Shown here: piece by piece, positions 56,900-64,000 of the stretch
Layout of the letters: every line of letters begins with the position of its first letter
How positions within the stretch are numbered: the first letter of the stretch is position 1
NCBI GenBank assembly: GCA_003194525.1
Contig: NBIV01000044.1
Location: 1 to 64,000 of the forward strand
Length of the DNA stretch: 64,000 nucleotides
Origin: Gracilariopsis chorda
Taxonomy: Eukaryota > Rhodophyta > Florideophyceae > Gracilariales > Gracilariaceae
Direction of reading: 5' to 3'
The notes under the pieces: model-generated
Databases searched by the model: none
Told to the model about the DNA's origin: nothing
What the model saw: only the letters and a program-made list of their open reading frames with translations
Translations under genes and position numbers: made by a program

Positions 56900-59824
56900 A
56901 TGATAAGCGTTTGTAAATAACATATTGGGCATTTACCAAAATTACAGTAACATACGCAAATTAAGGTATTGTATAAGTGACATTTACGGCAAAGAATCTG
57001 TTTTAGATTTAAAGAAGAATAGCATATGCAGAATATTCTTTAGTTTAGTCTAATATAAAATGAAAAGACTAGATGGCTTCAAACATCTATTTTGGTATCC
57101 AACTTTGACCATCTTTACCATCTTTTTTTGTTCAATTCTACTCTCATCAACATTATCATGAACATTACAACAGCTTTTGGTACTCGTTGTAGTACAACAG
57201 GTGCTACTGAGTACTGAACTATGCGTAGATGCATGTAAAGTACAGTGTATTTATTGTTGTTTCGTGTATTTTTAACTGTTTTGTAGCTAGAAGTACAGAT
57301 CAGGTGTACGTGTTTGACAGGCGACCGGGGAGTTTTATATCTACCTATTCACTACCTCGGTTTCTGGTTGGGAGTGCGAGAATGGTCTGGTATGTGGCGA
57401 ATAAAGAAGCAGAGTAGGGTGTATGTATTTATTATCGTTTCGCGCACTGTACACCAACAATACACTGTGCTTGTCAAGGGTGACCGTGAGGCGTGAGGCA
57501 GCCTTTATTCTTAGCTTTGCTAACTTCAACCTGACACTGGTGCCCTGAGAGGGGGCTGCGCTCTATCTGTGGATGGAGATGTATGAAAATATTTGCCGAT
57601 ATCTTGTATGTTTAGTAAGGAGATAATCTTCGCTCTGGAGTTGTGCAGCTCATAGACCAATGAAGTGAATGGAGACTGCATAGCTACCGCACACATCGCA
57701 CACTTCGTTCGTGTATTGTATCTGGTGTAGCCAAGACAGCAATACCCTTGTATAGGGCACTTGTAAAGTTACAAGCTGTGAACGAGATGGAACGCTACGT
57801 CCCGAGGTGACGAAGCGCTAGGTTGCTTTGTATACTGGTGTCCTTATTATTGCCGAGGTGGGGGAACAAGATATCGCTAAGAAACAGTGTTGCTGGGCTT
57901 GGGTCAGACGAAGTTGAGGTGCTCTCACTGCTTGAGATAATTCGATGCAGAAAACATGGAAGCATGGGTGGTACCGTTGGCACCAGGCAGAGTAGGTTTG
58001 AAAGTTACAGGTAAGGGGGACCGCTCGGGATTGGAGCGTGGTCTGATTGTGTTTGGGATAAGCTATTGAGTGAGCATGTGAGCGGTATATGAACCGCATT
58101 GGGCGTTGATGAGACTTGTGGGCGGCATGGTAGACTGAGTTGACGTGATTGCCGATTTTGTGGTGGAGACGAGGGGAACTGTTGAGAAGAACCTGAGATC
58201 ATGTGCGCACTGCCCACTGCGCATGTAACGAGTGTTCCTGGCTTCCCTTTTGCCGCAAACGCGGTTAGATACGTGGCTCGAAAAGGGTTCACGATGTGAA
58301 CTTAGGGGCAGGAAGGATGAGGTAATTCAGTAACGGCACAGTGATTGAGCGGGGTCGATTTGGGCGGTGTTGCTACGAGCGGTATCTAACGATACGGTGT
58401 GGGGATTATTGGAATGCGATAACAGCACAGGAGTAGAATGTTTCAGCGGATGTGGTGGATGTGATAGTGGTTACGTAGGCGTTGGACGGAAGGTGACTGG
58501 GGACTGGAATAATGGAGGGTTGATACGAAAAGCGAATGAGGGAGAGAGAATTGAACTCGTGAATGAAAGGATTGAGGGGAGTTCGAACACGAGATTTGGG
58601 CGTCGGGGGGGGGCCCTTTCTGTATATTGTGGCTCGTCATGCATTTTTTGTACTGTGTGGTGTGTAAGTGTGCTTGCTGTTGTGAATGGGGCGTTGTTTG
58701 TGTTGCGATTGTGTAAACCTGAAACAGTTGATGGTGCTGAAGCGATTTGAATAACCTTATTTTTGGGCGCTCGACGGAACTGGACGCGCACGGTAAGCTG
58801 CGAGCTGCGTAACTGTTCGTTGGTGACTGCCGGATTAATGTTACAAAACCGCAGTTTGCGCTTTCTCCATCAGCTACAGCGTCCTGAATTGGAGCAACTG
58901 ACGAGGACTGACGCCGCGAAGAACTTGTGAAGTATACAGTGTAGACTCTACACACCCCCCGCCCCTCTACAGGGTTTGCTGACGGGAGAAATGGGGGCAA
59001 GCGGGGCTGAGAAGATGTTACGAAGTGAATGTTCGCTCTGTAATACAGAGTCTGTATGTGGGATGGAACGAGCTTGCTGCATGTGGTTGGGCAAGTGTAC
59101 TAACTTATGACTCATCGCAGAGGTGAGATGAGGAGATGTAAAACGGGGCGGTTGGCCACGTGCAAGCGTCAAGAACGGCCACGTCGGGATGGCGAAGGGC
59201 ATTGAGATGTGCTTCTGCCGGCGCGGTTTCTCAATGCGGCGTGTAAGCTGCGCGCCGCTGTACACGTTCCGCGCTTGCTACACATCAACGCCGTCGCGTA
59301 GTGCGGGAATGACGCCGCGAGCGCGAATGAGGAGCGACCGCACCGACAACGCGGCGAACGCTGACGACGCCGATGACGCCATGCCACCAACCGCGGCGCG
59401 GCTCATAGCCGCGAGCGAATTGAAGCGGCGCCGCATCGATGCGACGGCGAACTGGTAGATATGCACCACGGTGACATACCGCGGATATCGTCGACGTTTT
59501 TACACCTGACGGCAAACAGGTGCGCACCCGCGCGCCGTCTCGAGCGCCGCGCGCAGCCCGTGCCGCGCGCACAAAAAAAAAACAACTCGCCGCCTGTAGC
59601 AGCCGCGCGGATCCCCCTGCGCCCAACGCCGCAACACCGCGGTCCACGTGCGCCGTGAAGCCCGTGTCATACGCTCGCCACTAACGCGCATTGCTGCGCG
59701 CCCGCACCCGCTCTACACACAAGCCGCCCCCAGCGTGCAAGAGCAAACGCCCTAACAACACCCCTATCCGCATCACAAGTACGCTTGTCCCTTCGCTCGT
59801 GCCCGAAGCTTCCTTCGGACTGCA
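56900..59824. other. Intergenic; possible LTR fragment; no gene recognised
   Basis: 57,188-57,536 has LTR-like features (short inverted start TGTAGTACAACA, a TATTTAT-rich middle, end CAACCTGACA followed by CTGGTGCCCTGAGAGG as a primer-binding-like sequence), but no coding region or matching second LTR follows. From 57.6 to 59.1 kb the plus strand is G/T-rich, without recognisable genes. A small plus frame at 59,189-59,458 (89 residues, MAKGIEMCFCRRGFSMRR...) is possible but lies in GC-rich sequence where long frames are expected by chance. 59,459-59,824 is the GC-rich 5' flank of the next gene. Confidence 0.4.
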
Positions 59825-61123
59825 ATGCTTCCCATTCAAGACCACTCCATGCTCGCCTACGATGCGCGCGCAATACCGGGCCTACCCTCTCTTCCGCCCC
59901 TCCGTCGTCCGCCGCGCGCGCCCACGCGACACACCGTCAACCATCTAGTCCGTTCGTCCGAGGTGGAGTTATCCGCCACGCATCTCATTCTAATCGCGCG
60001 AACAGATCCGTCTTCAATTCCGTTCATAGTGGCAGCAATCCGTCGTTACCTCCTCCCCGCGCGCACAAGACGAGTAACGAACGCTGCGCATCCACTGCGG
60101 CTGCTGCACAAGCTCGTGCAGTGCGTGCCGTACTTCTACCGTTATGTGGCTTCACCGGGCTTTTTCCGACAGTTCTGGCGGTTGAACGACGTGGCGGAGC
60201 CGGCGCCGCCGACGCCCTCCGCCGCGCTGTTGCTTGCTGCTTGGGCGCGCGACTTGCGCAAAATGGCCAGACGGGATGACCCTGCGGCAGTGTTCTGGCA
60301 CATGACTGCTCGCAACATTGGCAAGCAAGTTCGTTTACCGCGCGTGCCGCATGACAAGTTTGTGTACCCCGTAACTGCCAACATTCTGAATCGCATCGCC
60401 GCTCCAGTGCCGTTTCTCAACATGGATGAAAGCAAACGCACGATGAGACTTATGAGACATATGAACATTCGTTGCCGGGGGTCTGCTACATCTCGACGGC
60501 CGCGAGCGGTGTCCAGCACTTGTTCATCAGCGTTGTCGCGGTTATCGTCCATTTCGATGTGCGTTAACATGCCTAATACGCAGCGGTGTGTATCCATTCC
60601 TGCGCCCGAGCCGGCGGAGAGACGGGGGTGTCACGAGTTGAGTGAGAAGTTTCTGGCGGTTAAGAAGCGGCACGACCAAGTGGCGTGCATGCGTTCTAGT
60701 AATGCGGAGGAGTTGTTGTGGAGTGATGCGAGTTTGGCCACGCTTGCTGGGGCATCGACGTCATCTGCTGCAATAATGGTTTCGGCGAAGACGCGGGTTT
60801 GTTGCGAGGGGCGTGAGCGGTGCGTTTGCAAGGATGAGAGCCTGTTGGATGAACGGTATGGCATCACGCCCAGTTCGTTTGCCGAGCTGTTCGTGGACGG
60901 GAGTGAGCTGCAAGAGTATGAGGAGCAACTGGAGCAGTGGCGCATTGAGCAGCAGGTGCTGGACGCGGTTGAAAGCATTGGTGACACTATCAAACTGCCA
61001 AGTACGGTAGATTACGAAGCGCTGCAGGCGCGGTGGAAGCAGGCGGCGGCTGCAGCAAAGGCGCGAAGGAGCAAGCTTTCGTTGCGCTCTTCCAGCAAGC
61101 AGGTGGGGGGAAGAGCGACGTGA
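59825..61123 (+). CDS. Putative VHS/ENTH-like domain protein
   Basis: A 432-residue intact frame. Residues about 38-150 form a run of amphipathic helices with the pattern of the VHS/ENTH superfamily: HLVRSSEVELSATHLILIAR, IPFIVAAIRRYL, NAAHPLRLLHKLVQCVPYFY, RYVASPGFFRQFWRL, then LLLAAWARDLRKMARR. In that superfamily the fold binds phosphoinositides, ubiquitin or sorting signals on endosomal and trans-Golgi membranes. The rest is Ser/Ala/Arg-rich with a Cys-rich patch (CCEGRERCVC, about 333-342) and a C-terminal acidic then coiled-coil segment (ELQEYEEQLEQWRIEQQVLD) ending in a basic tail. No GAT or clathrin-box domain is evident. The domain call is by helix pattern, not by strong motif. The start could instead be Met10. 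Confidence 0.6.
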   Translation: MLPIQDHSMLAYDARAIPGLPSLPPLRRPPRAPTRHTVNHLVRSSEVELSATHLILIARTDPSSIPFIVAAIRRYLLPARTRRVTNAAHPLRLLHKLVQCVPYFYRYVASPGFFRQFWRLNDVAEPAPPTPSAALLLAAWARDLRKMARRDDPAAVFWHMTARNIGKQVRLPRVPHDKFVYPVTANILNRIAAPVPFLNMDESKRTMRLMRHMNIRCRGSATSRRPRAVSSTCSSALSRLSSISMCVNMPNTQRCVSIPAPEPAERRGCHELSEKFLAVKKRHDQVACMRSSNAEELLWSDASLATLAGASTSSAAIMVSAKTRVCCEGRERCVCKDESLLDERYGITPSSFAELFVDGSELQEYEEQLEQWRIEQQVLDAVESIGDTIKLPSTVDYEALQARWKQAAAAAKARRSKLSLRSSSKQVGGRAT

Positions 61124-61729
61124 AGAGCTGCAACAGGCGCGTGTTTTCTTTTTGGCAAGAGTAGTGCGTGATATGCACACAGACGCAATCTTTGTATAAA
61201 GCGATTAGTTGTATTCGTAAACGGGGGCGTGTGCGCTAGACGCCGCCGATATGTAGGTAACGTTTTACTGCTGCGTGCGCGCCGGGAGTATCTTGAGAGC
61301 GTGGATGCGCTCGTTCACGAGACTGTGGCAGCATGCACATGAGTTCGTTGCCGTTGGCGCTCTCTACGCGCACTGGGCGCTGTTCTGTGGCTGTTTCGCG
61401 AAGAGCAAGCGCCATGTACCTGTCGCTGCTTCGGTTCAGCACCGCTGCCGCTCACGATGGCGCTGCGCGGCTCCGAAGCGAAAGCGCCGTGCGCGCAGCT
61501 TGCGCTTGGTCGTCGCTGTCAAACATTACAGTGCAAACATAGCACTTGAAAAGCAAGTCTAGATCACGGATCCACTTCTCCGATCCACTTTCCCCCCGCC
61601 ACCACCTCCACGTGTGCGAACGTTTCAGCCTTCGCGCCGCGCATTATCGCGCGCCGCTTGTGCTCTCGGCCGCGTCGCTGCCTGCCGCTGCTCGCCCGCT
61701 GTCACTTCGCTTCGCCTCTTCGCGGCGCG
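61124..61729. other. Intergenic, 5' flank of MED10
   Basis: GC-rich spacer of about 600 bp between co-oriented genes. No gene recognised. Confidence 0.5.
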
Positions 61730-62478
61730 ATGGAAAACGATTCGCACGTCGTTCTGGTGCAACCCGCCGCCGCCGATACGCCGCGCCCCGCGCCCAGCCC
61801 GCTCGAATCGCTTGAGAACGAGCTGCAGTCCACCTGCGCCTCGCTCACCGCCTTTGCTCAAGACGTCATCAACTTTTCGTACGACTCGCAGAACAGCCTC
61901 TTTGACCGTGTGTAAGTGCTCTGTCGTTGCGCCTCATGTGCGTCCGCTTCGCTTCGCCCTCAGGCCGTCGTTTGTGCTGACGCCTTTGTTGCTGCTGTTG
62001 TTGCGCGTTTTGTAGAAATGACTTTGTCAAGTGTTTGCACGCCGTCGATGAGAAGTGTCAACATGTCGACGCTATGATTCCTTATGACGTGCTCGAGGCC
62101 ATTGACAAGGGAAGAAATCCGGGCCATGTCACCTTCTCCTTGTTGTACGTCACGCACCCCTCTTCCGTTTGCTCTCCCGTTGGCCGCGCCCACTAACGCC
62201 CCCATGCTTGTGTCCAACATCCCCATTGCAGAGAATCTTGCGCCGAGGCGAACAACATTTCTCGCGGCAAAGTCGACGTCATGCGCCAGTTCAGGTACGT
62301 TTGCCATCGCCGTTCCCTCTGTTGCGAGACCTGTATTGTCTTCTCATCCTAACTCCTATTCCGTCCATTCCACAGGGAGCAACTCAGAAATGCCGCTACT
62401 CAATTGCCCGCCGATACCGACCATCAGCTCACGGAGCCAAATGGAAACGACACACAACCACACACCGCCCCAGGCTAG
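61730..62478 (+). CDS. MED10: Mediator complex subunit 10
   Basis: MED10 (yeast Nut2) is a small middle-module subunit of Mediator, which links transcription factors to RNA polymerase II in the nucleus. Four exons fit: 61,730-61,911, 62,016-62,144, 62,232-62,294, 62,376-62,478. The introns are 104, 87 and 81 bp with donors GTAAGT, GTACGT, GTACGT and AG acceptors; all junctions keep frame and give 158 residues. The N-terminal helix (LESLENELQSTCASLTAFAQDVINF) and the family core IPYDVLEAIDKGRNP, then NNISRGKVDVMRQFREQL, match MED10 closely (human: VPLEVFEYIDQGRNP, VKGKIDTMKKF). The C-terminal 20 residues are polar and disordered. The start at 61,730 gives a family-typical length (human about 135); an upstream in-frame Met at 61,658 would add Arg-rich sequence unlike the family. 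Confidence 0.92.
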
Positions 62479-63101
62479 TGCTGCGCCTTTACCTCTGCAT
62501 CTATCTGCCTGTTGAGCTTCCCGCTTCTGAACTCCGCCGTTCAACGTTGCTCCTCCCCCTTCAGTCCCTCGGTTGCACACTACCGCACTGCACCGCACGT
62601 CACTTTCTTTTCACCTGCGAGAACGGTATGCATATACACCGCACAATCTCTTGCTCCGTGTGTAACTCAGCTCGTTTGTGCAGGCGCTTGATCCGCTCAT
62701 CACCACGCCCTTGCTCATCCTTGACTGTCCCATCGCGTTTATGCCACTCTGTGTCTCCGGCCCGCTATCCATTTGGATGTGCGTGTGTCCCATGGCAACC
62801 TCGCAGCTGGCTTTTGCTCAGCTCTCACGCCTATCTACGAACGCACGATTGCAGCTTTGCTATCATACATCTTTGTTCGCCAAATCTATCAAAATTGCTC
62901 CTTTTTCGACTGGCGTTACAGTTCTGCCCGTTCGCGGCAGAAGGCGGAGCATGGGCCTTGCGCGCTGTTTGCCGCACCATTCGCACAAATTGTCTTCGTT
63001 GCCCGCAGTAAAGTCCATCATTCCAATCTCATTTCATTTCATCTTCACACCCCATCCATCCTCCATCGTGCAGCTCTAAAGGAGCGCCGACAGATATCAA
63101 C
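62479..63101. other. Intergenic between MED10 and the next gene
   Basis: About 620 bp, C/T-rich, with no recognisable exon. Long open frames here are composition effects. It may include a 5'-UTR intron of the downstream gene (a CGTGCAG acceptor-like site lies near 63,074). Confidence 0.45.
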
Positions 63102-63794
63102 ATGGGCACAGGTGAACCCGTGGTCGATTTCTCTTACGCTCCACCATCGACCTCGACAACGTCACAATATCTCACCCCAGCTGAAGCCGCTCAGCATCAA
63201 TTGCAACCGGCCGTCTCCTCTCTTACACCCCCACCCCTGCCGCCTCCCGAAGGCTCCAGTCACCGCCGCTTCTTGGTTTTCGATGAACTTCCCAAGATAG
63301 TTTGGAACATTGACCCTATCATCAAGCTCAAGTTTCGAAAGTATTTTTATCCATTAGCTGTAACTAGACTATCGTTAGGCGCAGATCTCGACCTCAGACG
63401 CAAGCAACTTTCCTTCAAATGGTCGTGGCGTGACCGCATCATTGGAAGTCGTCTGGAATTTGCAGACGACAAAATCAGTATTACAAAGCGCTTCGACATC
63501 GACACTCGCACTAAACTGGATGTACGCGCCTCCTTTGACATTCACTCCCGAAAGACTCTCTTCTCACTCAATATAAGGCCGTTTCTGGGAATCCTCCCAC
63601 ATGACCGCCCGCCGGCTGGACTCACCATTCGACAGAAAGTGCCTATGGACAAGCGCATGCAAGTTGAATTTCAAGGACGTCTAAGTGTTCCCGAGGCTAG
63701 AATTTCAAACGAAACAGCGTCGGCGTTCTCATTAGGCGAGGGTAATTTCGTTTTCGACCTCGAAGAGCTCAACTTTCGCTTCTTGCTGCAATGA
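63102..63794 (+). CDS. Conserved beta-rich protein of unknown function (plant/algal type)
   Basis: 230 residues, intact. Residues 1-55 are Pro/Ser/Thr-rich and disordered. From 56 on the sequence alternates short polar and apolar strands (LVFDELPKIVWNIDPIIKLKF, LSLGADLDLRRKQLSFKWSW, ISITKRFDIDTRTKLDVRA, LFSLNIRP, GEGNFVFDLEELNFRFLLQ), giving an antiparallel beta-sheet or small barrel prediction. The pattern recalls conserved proteins of unknown function in plants and algae (I suspect the DUF7781 family, not verified). A beta-rich lipid- or membrane-associated role, possibly in the plastid, is conceivable, but nothing here proves it. The start follows ATCAAC, an acceptable context. The gene is convergent with the YbeY-like gene, with stops 22 bp apart. 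Confidence 0.7.
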   Translation: MGTGEPVVDFSYAPPSTSTTSQYLTPAEAAQHQLQPAVSSLTPPPLPPPEGSSHRRFLVFDELPKIVWNIDPIIKLKFRKYFYPLAVTRLSLGADLDLRRKQLSFKWSWRDRIIGSRLEFADDKISITKRFDIDTRTKLDVRASFDIHSRKTLFSLNIRPFLGILPHDRPPAGLTIRQKVPMDKRMQVEFQGRLSVPEARISNETASAFSLGEGNFVFDLEELNFRFLLQ

Positions 63795-63816
63795 GTCGTA
63801 CAGGCATTGATTCGCT

Positions 63817-64000
63817 TCATGAAAGATACGATTTTGGGAATGATTTCACATCACCGACGATACCCACTTCGGATATTACTGCCTGAACGACCTCTTCTTC
63901 AGCTCTCTTCATAATTTCGATTTCATCTTCCGTCTCATGGTCAAACCCGACCAAATGCGCCATGCCGTGCGCGCATGCAAGTGTAATATAATCTGCGTGT
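63817..64000 (-). CDS. YBEY: YbeY-type endoribonuclease, C-terminal part (runs off window)
   Basis: 60 residues of a minus-strand gene whose 5' part lies beyond 64,000. The sequence HADYITLACAHGMAHLVGFDH keeps the metal-binding signature of the UPF0054/YbeY family (HGxxHLxGYDH with three His), followed by the typical acidic EIMKRAEEEVV helix. YbeY is a zinc-dependent endoribonuclease needed for 16S-type rRNA 3' maturation and ribosome quality control in bacteria; eukaryotic homologues act in plastids or mitochondria. The targeting region is not visible here. About 18 residues follow the EEEVVQ helix before the TGA at 63,817. Confidence 0.9.
   Translation of the reverse strand, partial: HADYITLACAHGMAHLVGFDHETEDEIEIMKRAEEEVVQAVISEVGIVGDVKSFPKSYLS

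Noticed and set aside
57188-57536. Complete Copia-type LTR
   Set aside because: Ends and a primer-binding-like sequence look suggestive, but there is no second copy, no target duplication and no following gag, so it is only mentioned as a possibility.
58443-59000. 185-residue minus frame
   Set aside because: Ser/Gln/His-rich translation of G/T-rich DNA without any motif.
59785-60279. Alternative plus frame overlapping the VHS-like gene
   Set aside because: Shadow of the real frame in GC-rich DNA; Ala/Arg/Pro-rich without helix pattern.
62169-63011. A 280-residue open frame spanning MED10 exons 3-4 and the following spacer
   Set aside because: It reads MED10 exons in the wrong frame and crosses their introns; composition-driven, no domain.
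1-64000. CRISPR arrays or tandem repeat arrays
   Set aside because: No regularly spaced identical repeats with unique spacers were seen; all strong repeats are LTRs or inverted pairs.

Overview
The window is nuclear DNA of a eukaryote. Spliceosomal introns of about 80-105 bp, a Mediator subunit (MED10) and a heavy load of eukaryotic transposons show this. Small gene islands embedded in LTR-retrotransposon-rich DNA would suit a red alga of the florideophyte type, but that placement is an inference and no marker gene here settles it.

Layout. 1-11,488: a young, nearly whole Ty3/Gypsy chromovirus on the minus strand, whose left LTR runs off the window edge. It carries a block on the opposite strand with coding character. 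11,489-12,750: part of a pogo/Tigger-like transposase, cut by that retroelement. 13,146-16,631: a large intronless host gene (minus) with six clean PAM2-like motifs followed by about 35 scattered tryptophans. 18,316-19,199: a two-exon host gene for a predicted membrane protein with a Cys-rich N-terminus. 22,946-30,563: a Harbinger/PIF-type DNA transposon with 23-bp terminal inverted repeats, an accessory gene and a decayed transposase, split by a second Ty3/Gypsy element with 201-bp LTRs and a 5-bp target duplication. 31.4-33.6 kb: another pogo-like relic. 33.9-37.5 kb: a Gypsy gag relic with a solo LTR inside it and a 5S-rRNA-like stretch upstream. 39-43.8 kb: a decayed Helitron. 43.9-48.3 kb: a decayed Ty1/Copia. 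48.8-56.9 kb: two Tc1-like relics, a pogo-like relic and three solo LTRs, one inserted in another. 59.8-64.0 kb: a compact host island with a VHS/ENTH-like protein, MED10 (four exons), a beta-strand-rich conserved protein, and the 3' end of a YbeY-type endoribonuclease whose stop lies 22 bp from the stop of its neighbour.

The most interesting host locus is the PAM2-array/tryptophan-rich protein. PAM2 motifs bind the MLLE domain of poly(A)-binding protein. Tryptophans in disordered, small/polar sequence are the hallmark of Argonaute-binding GW proteins. The pairing recalls animal GW182/TNRC6 silencing scaffolds, with the order reversed and the PAM2 motif multiplied. The transposon part is informative because several insertions nest cleanly with readable target-site duplications, which gives a relative history of insertion.
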